Positions 8,529 through 17,645 of a DNA stretch of 64,000 bases are shown one piece after another (position 1 is the first letter of the stretch; every line of letters starts with the position of its first letter). The stretch lies in the NCBI RefSeq assembly GCF_014205015.1, contig NZ_JACHMO010000001.1, positions 3,286,001 through 3,350,000 on the forward strand, written 5' to 3'. Made by a program: the position numbers and the translations under genes. Under the pieces are notes generated by a model. The model ran no database searches, had not been told where the DNA came from, and saw only the letters and a list, made by a program, of their open reading frames with translations. Origin of the DNA: Saccharothrix ecbatanensis. GTDB lineage: Bacteria > Actinomycetota > Actinomycetes > Mycobacteriales > Pseudonocardiaceae.

Positions 8529-10169
8529 TTACAGCGTTACGGGCTTGCCGCCGAGGGTGACGGCGAGGCGGCCGTCGGCGGCGTAGGACCAGGCCAACGC
8601 GCCGGAGTAGGACGCGCACCGGGAGCCGTTCGTTCCCATCCAGAACTGGTTCGACGTGTCGGAGTTGCCGACGATGCGGTCGTTCGTCCCGCTGCCGCTG
8701 CGGCAGGACGTGTTGTTGCGGAACACCGACGAGCCGCCGTCGAACGTGTAGTTGCGCTGGGCGTTGTCGATGCTCAGGTTGTTCGACACCGCCATCGAGC
8801 CGAGGTTGCGGTTGTAGGTGAAGCCGTGTTTGCCGTTGTCGTAGGCGATGTTGCGGCGGATGATGTGGTTGACGCCGATGTCCTCGCCGCCGAGTTTGTA
8901 GCCGTTGCGGTCGCCGTTGCCGGCTTGGCCGCCGTTGCTCAGGGTGCCGTTCTCGTAGGCGAGGGAGTCCTCGATGGTGACCGCGCCGATGGGGCCGGTG
9001 TCGGTCTTGGTGTAGAGGTCCCAGCCGTCGTCGATGTTGTTGTGGGCGACGGCGTAGCGGAAGACGTTGCCGGGGCCGGAGGTGAGCTTGGCGGCGAAGC
9101 CGTCGGCGTCCTCGCCGTCGGAGTCGGCGTTGTCGTGCGACTCGGCGCTCAGGACGAGGTTGTTGGCCGGCCACTGGTCCTTGGGCGTGGTGGAGAGCAT
9201 CCGGGAGAGCTGCAACCCGGTGTCGCGGTTGAAGCGCGTGATGGTGCGTTCGAAGATGTTGTTGCTGCCGCCGACGAAGATGCCGTTGTCACCGGCCCGC
9301 TCGACCACGATGCCGCGCACGTGCCAGTAGTTGCCGTTCACGGCCAGGCCGCGGTTGGCCGGGTCCTCGGCCTGGGCCGAGAAGTTGAGCACCGGGGTCT
9401 CGCCGGGCTGGGCGTACAGCTTCTTGAGAGCGCCTGAGGCGCCGTTGTTGCCCTGGGCGATGGTGACGGTCTGCGAGAACGGGTAGTTCCCGCCGCGCAG
9501 GAAGATCGTGCCGCCCTGGGTGACCCGGGTGATCGCCGAGGTCAGCGTCGTCGGATCGGCCTGGGTACCGGTTGCGCTGTCGCGACCGTTGGGCGCGACG
9601 TACAGCGTGCCCGTGGGCGGGTTCGACGTCGTGGTGGTCGTGGTGGTCGTGGTGGTGGACGTCGTCGTGCTGGTGGACGTCGAGGTCGACGTCGACGTAG
9701 AGGTCGACGTAGAGGTGTCGGTGGGCACGCCGGTGCAGACGACGCCGTTGAGCTTGAACGAGGTCGGGACAGGATTGGAGCCGGTCCACGAGCCGTTGAA
9801 GCCCGGCGTCACCGACGCGCCCGTGCCCAGCGAGCCGTTCCAGGACGCGTTGCGCACCGCCACCGCGCTGCCTGACTGGGTGAACTCACCGCCCCACAGC
9901 TGCGTGACCTGCTGACCCGCGGCGAAGTTCCACTCCAGGGTCCAACCCGACACCGCGTCACCCAGGTTGGTCACCGTGACGTTGGCGCCGAACCCGCCCT
10001 GCCACTGGCTCGTCACGGTGTAGTCCACCCGGCAGCCGGCCGCCGCCCCAGCACTCGTGCCACCAGCAGCCACCATCAACGCCGACACCGCCACGGCGGA
10101 CGCGGCAGCGGCCACAGCCGTGCCCCAGCGGGCCGATCGGGTTGTGCGCCTGACCATGCGCGGATTCAT
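8529..10169 (-). CDS. Secreted pectate lyase, CBM2 plus PL9 beta-helix
   Basis: 546-residue exported enzyme that cleaves pectate outside the cell. Residues 1-36 form a signal peptide (arginine-rich start, Ala/Val core, cleavage near SAGAAAG). Next is a family 2 carbohydrate-binding module with its bounding Cys residues and surface Trp (QWQGGFGANVTVTNLG, WNGSLGTGASVTPGFNGSW). A Ser/Thr linker of TSTS and TTTT repeats follows at ~141-180. The rest is a right-handed beta-helix with the PL9 hallmarks AHNNIDDGWDLYTKTDTGPI and GNGDRNGYKLGGED. The start is ATG 10169, six bases after AAGGAGG. It is monocistronic and the hairpin at 8456-8493 lies behind it. Confidence 0.92.
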   Translation of the reverse strand: MNPRMVRRTTRSARWGTAVAAAASAVAVSALMVAAGGTSAGAAAGCRVDYTVTSQWQGGFGANVTVTNLGDAVSGWTLEWNFAAGQQVTQLWGGEFTQSGSAVAVRNASWNGSLGTGASVTPGFNGSWTGSNPVPTSFKLNGVVCTGVPTDTSTSTSTSTSTSTSTSTTTSTTTTTTTTTTSNPPTGTLYVAPNGRDSATGTQADPTTLTSAITRVTQGGTIFLRGGNYPFSQTVTIAQGNNGASGALKKLYAQPGETPVLNFSAQAEDPANRGLAVNGNYWHVRGIVVERAGDNGIFVGGSNNIFERTITRFNRDTGLQLSRMLSTTPKDQWPANNLVLSAESHDNADSDGEDADGFAAKLTSGPGNVFRYAVAHNNIDDGWDLYTKTDTGPIGAVTIEDSLAYENGTLSNGGQAGNGDRNGYKLGGEDIGVNHIIRRNIAYDNGKHGFTYNRNLGSMAVSNNLSIDNAQRNYTFDGGSSVFRNNTSCRSGSGTNDRIVGNSDTSNQFWMGTNGSRCASYSGALAWSYAADGRLAVTLGGKPVTL

Positions 10170-10439
10170 GCATCGCCTCCTTGCGAGCAGGGACCGGAAC
10201 GTCCGAAAAATCCACCCGGAGCACTCCTCCGAAGAATTCAACCGGACGTTTCCCGGACTTCCAAGAAAATTCACGGGCATGAACACCGCCGAATACCGAC
10301 GGTGTTCCGTTCGACCTGTTCACGATGCGACTGGGCGCATGTCGGAACCCGACTTCGCCGCCGACTCGCGAACCCTGCCGTCCACCTCCGGTGATCACCA
10401 CCCGAAGAGATGACGCAGGACACGAGGGCGGTGATTTCG

Positions 10440-10745
10440 CGCCGCGTCGGCATTGCGGACCGTCACCGCATCACCGGACTGGGTGAACCCACGCCCCACA
10501 ACTGCGCAACCTTCCGCCCCGCTGTGAATGACCACTCCAAGGTCCAACCCGACACCGCTCACCTATGCACAGACTCATGCGTCGCCTCCTTGCGAACAGC
10601 ACTCCTGCACAGCGGTCCCACAACGACGCGGACCACCGCCGACTGGCGGAAGTCAGCAGTGATCACCAGGACCTGGGAACGCTCCCAGGGAGCATGGCGC
10701 AACTTTTCGAGAATGGCAACAAAATTCACATTTATGAACGACCGG
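10440..10745 (-). pseudogene. Eroded duplicate of the CBM2 protein gene start and promoter
   Basis: 10452-10560 is recognisably similar to 9848-9960, the CBM2 part of the pectate lyase gene (shared runs GGACTGGGTGAA-like and GGTCCAACCCGACACCGC). 10575-10600 is similar to the ribosome-binding/start region at 10165-10190 (TCATGCGTCGCCTCCTTGCG versus TCATGCATCGCCTCCTTGCG). The AATTCAC..ATGAAC sequence further upstream is also shared. The signal-peptide region between the two blocks is deleted and no frame is open. This is the corpse of a second CBM2-containing secreted enzyme, in the same orientation. Confidence 0.75.
10674..10687. promoter_or_regulatory. CebR-like operator
   Basis: TGGGAACGCTCCCA differs by one base from TGGGAGCGCTCCCA, the 14-bp palindrome bound by CebR, the cellobiose-responsive LacI repressor of actinomycete cellulase genes. 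It sits upstream of the dead CBM2 gene, in the expected place for its promoter. The functional pectate lyase promoter (10170-10290) has no such box. Confidence 0.65.
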
Positions 10746-10939
10746 CGTCGCTCCGATCGAGAGTGCGAACGGGTCTGTCAAACGAGTGGCTCTGCGCGTC
10801 GGCGGCAGTCGGCGTGTTCCTGTTCGGTATTGCGCTCACCTGCGCCACCTTTTCCGCGCAATCGGCCATAGTCGGGCTGGACCGACTACCGCGTCGGCCA
10901 TCTACGTCGGAAAACACCTGAGTCCGTTATCATGGGAAC

Positions 10940-11044
10940 ATGATCTTCGGATACGCGCGAGCGTCGACCGCGGACCTGCTCGGTGCGCCGCATTCGCCGG
11001 CGCACGGCCACCTCGGCCGCCTCCCCGCCGGCGCATCGGCATGA
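10940..11044 (+). pseudogene. N-terminal stub of a serine recombinase
   Basis: ATG at 10940 opens MIFGYARAST, the conserved first strand and catalytic serine of small resolvase/invertase enzymes (usually GYARVST). The frame then continues as non-homologous sequence to a stop at 11042-11044, overlapping the antiporter start. Only about 10 residues are recombinase-like, so the call is tentative. Confidence 0.4.
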
Positions 11045-12201
11045 GCGGGCCCGAAGGAACCGATCCCACCGAGGTGCAAGCCTCATCGACGACGCCGGAG
11101 CGTCGAGGTCGGGCTTTCGCGGACTGGCGGTTCGTGGCACCGCCGGTCGCCGTGGCGGTGATGGCCGCCTCTTGGGGCCGCGATGTGCCCTCGCCGTTGC
11201 TTGTGGCCATCGCTCTGGTCCTGGGTGCCGCAGTGCTGGCCGCGGTGCATCACGCCGAAGTGGCCGCGCATCGCGTCGGCGAGCCCTTCGGGTCGCTGCT
11301 GCTGGCCGTCGCCGTCACGGTCATCGAGGTCGGCCTGATCGTGACCCTGGTGATCGCAGGGGGCACCGGTGCGGCCTCACTGGCCCGTGACACCGTCTTC
11401 GCCGCCGTGATGATCACCTGTAACGGAATCCTGGGCCTGTCGTTGTTGATCGGCGCCGTGAAGTTCCGGCTCGCCGTGTTCAACGCCGAGGGCACCGGCG
11501 CTGCCCTGTCCACCGTCGCCACCCTCGCTGTCGTCTGCCTCGTGCTGCCCACGTTCACCACCGCCCGGTCCGGGCCCGAGTTCTCCCCGGCGCAGCTGAC
11601 GTTCGCCGCTGTGGCGTCGCTCGTCCTCTACGCCACGTTCGTCAGCACCCAGACCGTGCGCCACCGCGACTTCTTCCTGCCCGTCACCAGCGATGGCGTG
11701 GTCGTCAACGACGCCGACGGCGACGACCACGCCGACCCGCCCACCAACCGCGCCGCTGTCACGAGCGTGGCGCTGCTGCTCGTCGCGCTCGTCGCGGTCG
11801 TCGGCCTGGCCAAAGTGCTGTCCCCCGCGATCGAGGAAACCGTCAGCGGTCTCGGCCTGCCGCACGCGTTCGTCGGCGTGGTCATCGCCTTGCTCGTGCT
11901 GCTGCCCGAGACCCTCGCCGCAGCCAACGCCGCCCGCCGCAACCGCATCCAGGTCAGCCTCAACCTCGCCCTGGGCTCCGCCATGGCCAGCATCGGCCTG
12001 ACCATCCCGGTGATCGCCATCACGACGATCTGGCTACCCGGGCCTCTGCTGCTCGGCCTCGGCGCGAACCAGATCGTCCTGCTCTCGATCACCATCGTCG
12101 TCGCCACCCTGACCGTCGTTCCCGGTCGAGCGACCCGACTGCAAGGGCTCGTCCACCTCATCCTGCTCGGCGCGTTCCTCCTCCTTGCCGCCAACCCCTG
12201 A
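11041..12201 (+). CDS. Ca2+/Na+:H+ antiporter, ChaA-like (CaCA superfamily)
   Basis: 386-residue integral membrane protein with about ten or eleven hydrophobic segments in two similar halves. The alpha repeats with acidic residues are visible: AVTVIEVGLIVTL (first half) and ALLVLLPETLAAANAARRNR (second half), typical of cation/proton exchangers of the ChaA type. A hydrophilic acidic loop (DADGDDHADPPTN) separates the halves. It would export Ca2+ or Na+ in exchange for protons. The start at ATG 11041 is chosen because homology-like sequence begins shortly after it; the open frame extends upstream without membrane features. Confidence 0.85.
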   Translation: MSGPEGTDPTEVQASSTTPERRGRAFADWRFVAPPVAVAVMAASWGRDVPSPLLVAIALVLGAAVLAAVHHAEVAAHRVGEPFGSLLLAVAVTVIEVGLIVTLVIAGGTGAASLARDTVFAAVMITCNGILGLSLLIGAVKFRLAVFNAEGTGAALSTVATLAVVCLVLPTFTTARSGPEFSPAQLTFAAVASLVLYATFVSTQTVRHRDFFLPVTSDGVVVNDADGDDHADPPTNRAAVTSVALLLVALVAVVGLAKVLSPAIEETVSGLGLPHAFVGVVIALLVLLPETLAAANAARRNRIQVSLNLALGSAMASIGLTIPVIAITTIWLPGPLLLGLGANQIVLLSITIVVATLTVVPGRATRLQGLVHLILLGAFLLLAANP

Positions 12202-12215
12202 CCGAGAAGCCCCAG

Positions 12216-13076
12216 TCAGGAGAAGAGGATGAACCCGCCCGCCACCACCGTGACCAGGCACAGGAAACCGCCGAACAGCAGTGATCGGTTCGCATCGGAC
12301 GACGAAGCGAGCTGAGCGTTTTCCGGGCTGTCCGGGCGGTAGACCAGTGGCACCTGCGTGCCGACCGTCACCGATCGGCTCGGGCTGCTGACGACGACCT
12401 GGATGCGGCGGTGGTTCCAGTCGGGGAACTCGACCACGGTCTGCCGCTCCTCCTCGTCCCCTTCACCGAACACCCGTACGACCGTGCCCGTCGCGGCAAC
12501 GCCGTCCCCTCGCAATGCGTTCAGCGATCGGAGTCGGCGGATGCCGTAGCCGATCATGAGCACACCGGGGAACTGTATGGCCAGGGCGACGAGCCACGTC
12601 ATCGCCGAGTCGGCGTCGGGGCTGAACAGGGGCGACTCGGACGACTGCGGCAACACACCGGTCACCAGCAGCAGGCCGAGGGCCAGGAACACGGAGCACA
12701 CGAGCGCCCCCAGAACGAGCGAACCACGTCGTGTCTCCGACCCGGCCAACCGGGCTTTGCGGGGGTCGTCCGCGAGGTAGGCCACCGCGACCTGGTTCCC
12801 CAGCGGGACGAACTTATTCTGCCCGCCCCAACTCGGGCTGTACTGAACCGGCCGCCCATGCCGGTCGGAGAACTCGATCACCGGGCGGTCGACGCTGCCC
12901 GACCCGCGCAGGTGCCCCGTGACGGTTCCCGTTGTCCGGACGCCGTTCCGGCGCAACCGCGCCAGCAGCAAGAACTCCCGGCAGATCGCCCAAAAGCCCA
13001 GCAGCGCGACACCCGTGAGGATTACAGCGAACACCTGCAACGAGATCCCCTCCCCCTTTGCACCCATCATGCCCAA
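12216..13076 (-). CDS. DUF3592 membrane protein
   Basis: 286 residues with four hydrophobic helices (near residues 12-35, 125-150, 160-180 and the extreme C-terminus). Two soluble segments each show the DUF3592 pattern, ATGTVVRVFGEGDEEER being one and RTTGTVTGHLRGSGSVDRP the other. Each is followed by VEFPD/IEFSD and a YRPDSPENAQL-type turn, so the protein is a tandem duplication of the unit. The genes at 11041 and 12216 converge with only 14 bp between stops. The role is unknown, probably envelope. Confidence 0.8.
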   Translation of the reverse strand: MGMMGAKGEGISLQVFAVILTGVALLGFWAICREFLLLARLRRNGVRTTGTVTGHLRGSGSVDRPVIEFSDRHGRPVQYSPSWGGQNKFVPLGNQVAVAYLADDPRKARLAGSETRRGSLVLGALVCSVFLALGLLLVTGVLPQSSESPLFSPDADSAMTWLVALAIQFPGVLMIGYGIRRLRSLNALRGDGVAATGTVVRVFGEGDEEERQTVVEFPDWNHRRIQVVVSSPSRSVTVGTQVPLVYRPDSPENAQLASSSDANRSLLFGGFLCLVTVVAGGFILFS

Positions 13077-13168
13077 TCCGGCCGTCCGGCGCGGGAAGTC
13101 CGGCCGGCGTGGCGGTATCGGCCCGAGCGGGATGGGCGTGAATCCCCCTGGCAGGTAGGGTCGTCCGC

Positions 13169-14113
13169 GTGGATCTGGACGACACCGCCGCCCGGCTCGG
13201 AGTACCCGTCGAGGACGTTGAACGCGTGCACCGGCTCGCCGGCGACCGACCGTCGGCTCCGCTGCCCGCCAAGGCCGACGCGCCCGCGATCCTCGACCGG
13301 CTCGCGGTGCGGCCGGACGACGCCGCCGAGATCATGGCGGGCTGGCCCGACCCCGACTCTCCACTGTGGACCCCCGATCTGCGCTGGCTGCTCGACCGCT
13401 CGATCGCCCTGGTCCGCGCCGATCTCGGGGGCCACGCCTGGCTGCCGCCCGGTCCGGAGCTGCCGCGCGAACGCGGCCCCGCCTGGCGGCATCTCTACGT
13501 GTACGCGTACCTGGCCCTGGTCGACGTCGTCACGGCGTACCACCGCGACCACGGCATCGCCGAAGCCGTGTCGTGGACGACACTCGCGGACCTGGGCCGC
13601 AACCTCGCGGTCGACCGGCGGATGCACCGTGAGGGCTGGCCGGTCATGCAGAGCTGGCTGACGCTGCACGCGCGCGGCAGCGTCTACGAGCTGGGCCGGC
13701 TACAGCACGAGCGCGGCGACACCGCCATCAACCTGCACATCCCCGAGGCGGGGCCGATGACCCCGGAGGCGGTCGCGGCGTCGCTCGACGAGGCCCGCGC
13801 GTTCTTCCCGCGCCATTTTCCCGACGAGCGCTACACGGCGTTCGCCTGCGGCTCTTGGCTGCTCGACCCGCAACTGCGGGAGTACCTGCCCGAGGACTCC
13901 AACATCGTCCGTTTCCAGCGGAGGTTCGAGCTGGAGCCCTACGAGAAGCCGGAAGGGCTGGACGCCGACGTCGAGGTGCTGCGGTTCGTGTTCCGATCCC
14001 TGAGCACACCGCTCGACCAACTGCCGCGCCGCACCGCGCTCCAGCGCGCGGTCGTCGACCACCTCAAGGCCGGCCGCCACTGGTACTGGCGCCGCGGCAG
14101 CTTCCCGATCTAG
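13169..14113 (+). CDS. GNAT-like acyltransferase (NAT_N / GNAT_C architecture)
   Basis: 314 residues from GTG 13169. The N-terminal half is helical (residues 1-120). The C-terminal half contains the motif I associate with the actinobacterial acyltransferase-domain proteins: FACGSWLLDPQLREYLPEDS followed by NIVRFQRRFEL. The start has the same MDLDDTAARLGVPVEDVERV opening seen in that group. Such proteins are annotated as putative N-acyltransferases; substrate and acyl donor are unknown. It is transcribed towards the downstream kinase 88 bp away and could share a message with it. Confidence 0.75.
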   Translation: MDLDDTAARLGVPVEDVERVHRLAGDRPSAPLPAKADAPAILDRLAVRPDDAAEIMAGWPDPDSPLWTPDLRWLLDRSIALVRADLGGHAWLPPGPELPRERGPAWRHLYVYAYLALVDVVTAYHRDHGIAEAVSWTTLADLGRNLAVDRRMHREGWPVMQSWLTLHARGSVYELGRLQHERGDTAINLHIPEAGPMTPEAVAASLDEARAFFPRHFPDERYTAFACGSWLLDPQLREYLPEDSNIVRFQRRFELEPYEKPEGLDADVEVLRFVFRSLSTPLDQLPRRTALQRAVVDHLKAGRHWYWRRGSFPI

Positions 14114-14201
14114 GCGGAACGGCGCCACGGGCGTCCCCAAGAACCTGATCTTCGCACGGGCAGTGCGGGACCCCGGTCTCGTGACTGGGTAACGTCGACG
14201 C

Positions 14202-15152
14202 GTGCGCACCCGGGAACGGCGCGTAGCCGAGGCGATCACGGCCTACTTGGCGCGGGACGGACATGATCCGCGCGCGCTCGCCCGTGTGGTCGGCGAGGCG
14301 CTCGGTGCGACCGGCTGCGCGCTGATCATCGACGGGCACCGCTACCAGTGGGGCGACGGCGGTGGGTCGTGGCGGGAGCACGACATCGGCTACGGCGGCG
14401 CGGTGGCGGGTGTTCTGGCCGTTGCCCCGGAGTCGGTCGGTTCGCTGTCCGCGGTCGCTGCGGTGCTCGGTGCGCCGGTGGCGGCCCTGCGGCTGGTCGA
14501 GGAGACCGATCGGTTGCGCCGTGACGGTGACGCCGCGGCGCTGGTGCTGGCCGACGAGCGGTGGCGGGCGGCGGCCGAGATGGAGCAGGAGCGCCGCGGC
14601 CTGGAACGGGACCTGCACGACGGCGCGCAGCACCACCTGGTCTCGCTGCGCATGTCGCTGGCGCTGGTCGAGCACGCGATCAGCACGGGTGCCGGCCGGG
14701 AACGGGTCGCGGATCTGGTGGCACGGCTGGACGAGACCGAACGGGTGCTGGTCGACACCGCGACCGGGATCCTGCCCGGCGCGCTGGTGGCCGGCGGTGT
14801 CGCACTGGCGCTGCGCACGGAGCTGGCCCGCCATGACGAGGTGACGCTGGACAGCGCGGGTCTGCGTCGCCGTTACCCGGTGCCGGTCGAGTCGGCGGTC
14901 TACTTCGTCGTGCTGGAAGCGGTGAACAACGCGCGCAAGCACGCCGAGGGCGCGTGGGTCACGGTCACCGTGCGGGACGGCTACCGGGGCTTGGAGTTCA
15001 CCGTCGCCGATGGCGGGCCGGGTTTCGTGATGGCGACGCCGAATGCGGGCTTGCCCAACCTCACCGCGCGTGCCGCGTCGGTCGGTGGTGTCGTGGAAGT
15101 CCGATCGGTGCCGGGGGTGGGCACCACGGTCAGCGGCGTCGTCCCGTTCTGA
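14202..15152 (+). CDS. Cytoplasmic sensor histidine kinase (HisKA_3 type)
   Basis: 316 residues with no membrane segment. An N-terminal ~130-residue sensory region is followed by the NarL-family dimerisation/phosphorylation motif RDLHDGAQHHLVSLRMSL (phospho-His near residue 138). The ATPase domain has N box EAVNNARKHA and G1 box VADGGPGF, with a terminal VPGVGTTVSGVVPF. It should phosphorylate a NarL/LuxR-type regulator; the only candidate nearby is 16971-17645 on the opposite strand. It converges with the pseudokinase gene and both ends share a 9-bp repeat array. Confidence 0.88.
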   Translation: MRTRERRVAEAITAYLARDGHDPRALARVVGEALGATGCALIIDGHRYQWGDGGGSWREHDIGYGGAVAGVLAVAPESVGSLSAVAAVLGAPVAALRLVEETDRLRRDGDAAALVLADERWRAAAEMEQERRGLERDLHDGAQHHLVSLRMSLALVEHAISTGAGRERVADLVARLDETERVLVDTATGILPGALVAGGVALALRTELARHDEVTLDSAGLRRRYPVPVESAVYFVVLEAVNNARKHAEGAWVTVTVRDGYRGLEFTVADGGPGFVMATPNAGLPNLTARAASVGGVVEVRSVPGVGTTVSGVVPF

Positions 15153-15189
15153 CCGTTCTGACCGTTCACGCCGTTCTGACCGTTCACGG
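15145..15189. repeat. Five 9-bp tandem units between convergent genes
   Basis: Units CGTTCTGAC, CGTTCTGAC, CGTTCACGC, CGTTCTGAC, CGTTCACGG run without a gap. They contain the stop codon of the forward kinase (15150-15152) and the stop of the reverse gene (15184-15186). The array replaces any obvious terminator hairpin here. Confidence 0.9.
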
Positions 15190-16974
15190 GGTGAACAGGC
15201 CTTCGGCGGTGCGCACGAGGACCTCGCAGGCGACGCGGTCACGGCCGCCGGACGCGGGGTGTTCGGCGTGCGCGCGCCAGCGGGTCACCTCGTCACGGGC
15301 CCTGGACCTGATCTCGTCGGTCGTGGCCCCCTCGGGCAGACCGAGCCTGCTGCGCGGGTCGACGCCGTCCGCGCCCAGCAGGCGGGCCGCCGAGGAAACG
15401 ACGCCGCGCAGCAGATCACCGCGTTCGAGGTCTTGGAGCAGGTCCAGTTCGGCGAACTCGTGGGCGTCGACGCCGACCCGTTCGACCGCCCAGCGCAACC
15501 GGTGGTCGCCGGGTAGTGCGCGGACCAGCTCGGTCATCGCCGCCACCGCCCGGCGTGCGGCGATCGCCGGGCCATGTGCGGCCATCGCCGAGACCAGCAC
15601 GGCATCGACGCCACTGAGGGGACCGTCGTCGGCGAGGAACTCCTCGGCGGGCACCCGGTCCGCGGGCGCGTCGACGACCAGCACGGCGACACCCCGCGCC
15701 GCGACGGTCTCGGCGGCAACGGTCTGCGCGGCGACACCCCGCGCGGCAACGGCCTGGGCGGCAACGGTCTGCGCGGCGACACCCTGCGCGGCGAACTCCG
15801 GGTCCGGCCCGACGACCGCTAGCCGGGGCGGCATGGTCAACCGCTCTGCGACGGCGTCCCACGCCGCCCGCTCCGGCAGACCTTCGGTCGCTGTCTGCCC
15901 CTCACGCACGAGGTCGCGCACCTGTCGGTAGATGGCGCTGCGTGCCACCACCGCGGGGTCGAACCTGGTCACCGTGACCGGCTCCGTCCGCTCCGCGAGC
16001 CGCACGGTGACCACCGCGGATCCGTCGACGACCCCGCACGTCATCTCCCCGCCTAGAACCGCGACCCGCTCGATGTCGTGGCCCAGCGCGGTGAACAGGT
16101 CGTCGGCGGTCAGCGGACCGGCGGCCGTGACGCGAGCCAACAAAGCGTCGTCGCGGCCGAGGGCCACCGTGACCGCTTGCGCGTGTTCCCGGCCCGCCAA
16201 GAGGTTCAGCGCGGACGCGACCGCGTGGTAGAAGCCGGACTCCAGTTGCCAGCCCACCCGCGGCCCGAGGTCGCCGGTGAAGCCGACCGGGCGGGGCAGG
16301 GTCGCGGCCAGCTCCTCCAACGCCGCGCGCGCACCCCGGTCGGGCAGCATCGCCGGGAACACGCCGCGCACCACGCTGCGGAAGTCGTCGATCAGCTCGT
16401 CGAGCGCCTCCTGGGCCGCTTCGAGCCCGGTGCCCTCCTCGGCGACCGCGCGCAGCAACGTCCGCACCCCGGCGAGGTCGCGCAGGGTCGTCGTGGTGAT
16501 CGCCCCGACCAGCCGTTGCCGCTCGAGGTCCCGGACTCGCGCGAGCCGTGTCCGGGCGGTGCCGAACTCGGCGCGCAGTCGGCGTGCCCGCAGGTCCGCC
16601 GCGTCCCGGTCGGCGCGCAGCCGCTCCAACCGAACCGCCGTGCCGAGCCAGACGGCGGTGTCGCGGAGCATCGCGCGCGCCTCGTCGTCCCACCGGCTCG
16701 GTGCCATGACGAACACCGATCCGCCGCCGTCGACCCGGGCCACGCCGACGGCGTCGACGACGCTGGACACATCGGGCGGCCACGACTCGACCACGACGTG
16801 GGTCCGCCCGGACGGCACCGCGTAGGCGACCTCGCCGCCGACGCCCTCGGCGAGGTTGCGGACGAGCGCGGCGGTCAGCAGCTGCGGGGGCTCGGCGGCG
16901 GCTACCTCGTACGGCGCCCGGTAGCCGGACATGAGCCTGCGCAGCCTCGGGACCAACGCCCGCCCGCCGTTCAC
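15184..16974 (-). CDS. Histidine-less kinase-like protein (pseudokinase) with Ala/Val repeat linker
   Basis: 596 residues. Its first ~330 residues follow the layout of the HisKA_3 kinase next door: a sensory region, a long charged helix and a degenerate ATPase-like domain. At the phosphorylation site it reads DLERQRLVGAITTTTLRDLA, so the histidine of DLHDGAQ is missing, and no N or G box is visible. Residues ~390-430 are a repeat of GVAAQTVAAQAVAAR type. The C-terminal ~170 residues resemble end domains of actinobacterial regulatory ATPases (RLGLPEGATTDEIRSRARDE). It overlaps the response regulator gene by 4 bp, so it probably modulates that regulator rather than phosphorylating it. Confidence 0.75.
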   Translation of the reverse strand: MNGGRALVPRLRRLMSGYRAPYEVAAAEPPQLLTAALVRNLAEGVGGEVAYAVPSGRTHVVVESWPPDVSSVVDAVGVARVDGGGSVFVMAPSRWDDEARAMLRDTAVWLGTAVRLERLRADRDAADLRARRLRAEFGTARTRLARVRDLERQRLVGAITTTTLRDLAGVRTLLRAVAEEGTGLEAAQEALDELIDDFRSVVRGVFPAMLPDRGARAALEELAATLPRPVGFTGDLGPRVGWQLESGFYHAVASALNLLAGREHAQAVTVALGRDDALLARVTAAGPLTADDLFTALGHDIERVAVLGGEMTCGVVDGSAVVTVRLAERTEPVTVTRFDPAVVARSAIYRQVRDLVREGQTATEGLPERAAWDAVAERLTMPPRLAVVGPDPEFAAQGVAAQTVAAQAVAARGVAAQTVAAETVAARGVAVLVVDAPADRVPAEEFLADDGPLSGVDAVLVSAMAAHGPAIAARRAVAAMTELVRALPGDHRLRWAVERVGVDAHEFAELDLLQDLERGDLLRGVVSSAARLLGADGVDPRSRLGLPEGATTDEIRSRARDEVTRWRAHAEHPASGGRDRVACEVLVRTAEGLFTP

Positions 16975-17645
16975 GAGACCGGTCCGCCGATCCGTCCCGT
17001 CTGGAGGTAGGCCAGCACCGCGAGCACCCGGCGGTGGTGCACGGTGGCGTCACCGGGAAGGCCGAGCTTGGTGAAGATGGCCGCGATGTTCTTCTCCACG
17101 GCCTTGGTCGAGATGAACAGCTCCCCCGCGATCGCGTTGTTCGCGCGGCCCTCAGCCATCAGCCGGAGCACGTCCAGCTCGCGTTCGCTCAGCGCGGCGA
17201 TCGGGGTGTCGGCGTGCCGGGCGCCGCCCTGGACCAGCCGCTTGGCCAGGACCGGCTCGATGACGATCTCCCCGTCGGCGATGCGGTTCAGCGTGTCGCC
17301 GAGGACCTGCACGCCCGCGACGCGTTCCTTGAGCCGGTAGCCGATCCGCTCGGAGCCGATCTCCAGCACCCGCATCAGGTAGTGCGTCTCGGCGTAGTGC
17401 GACAACAGCAGCAGGCCGATCTCGGGGCGCAGCGCGCGCACGCGTTCCGCGGTGACCAGCCCGCCTTCCGGGCCGGGTGGCATCCGGATGTCGAGGACGG
17501 CGACGTCGACCGGGTCGTCGGCGATGGCGGCGACCAGCGCGTCGCCGTCGAGGTAGGAGCCGGCGACCTCGTGCCCGGCCGCTTGCAGCAGCAGCGCCAG
17601 GCCTTCCCGGAACAGCGCGCCGTCCTCGGCGATCGCTACCCGCAT
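16971..17645 (-). CDS. NarL/LuxR-family response regulator
   Basis: 224 residues. The receiver domain occupies 1-120 with the acidic pair AEDG at residues 6-8, phospho-Asp in VAVLDIRMPP (about residue 52) and Lys in YRLKERVAG. The LuxR-type HTH is at ~150-210 (LSERELDVLRLMAEGRANNA, then IAGELFISTKAVEKNI). It is a DNA-binding transcription factor. It overlaps the genes on both sides (10 bp with the upstream kinase remnant, 4 bp with the pseudokinase), so the three are co-translated. The forward kinase at 14202-15152 is the only complete kinase in reach. Confidence 0.92.
   Translation of the reverse strand: MRVAIAEDGALFREGLALLLQAAGHEVAGSYLDGDALVAAIADDPVDVAVLDIRMPPGPEGGLVTAERVRALRPEIGLLLLSHYAETHYLMRVLEIGSERIGYRLKERVAGVQVLGDTLNRIADGEIVIEPVLAKRLVQGGARHADTPIAALSERELDVLRLMAEGRANNAIAGELFISTKAVEKNIAAIFTKLGLPGDATVHHRRVLAVLAYLQTGRIGGPVS

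Noticed and set aside
9600..9720. Trinucleotide-like repeats as a regulatory or phase-variable element
   Set aside because: They encode the Ser/Thr linker between CBM2 and the lyase domain, which is normal in secreted actinomycete enzymes.
15690..15800. Short direct repeats resembling a CRISPR array
   Set aside because: Units are contiguous, in frame and encode an Ala/Val repeat in a protein; there are no spacers and no cas genes.
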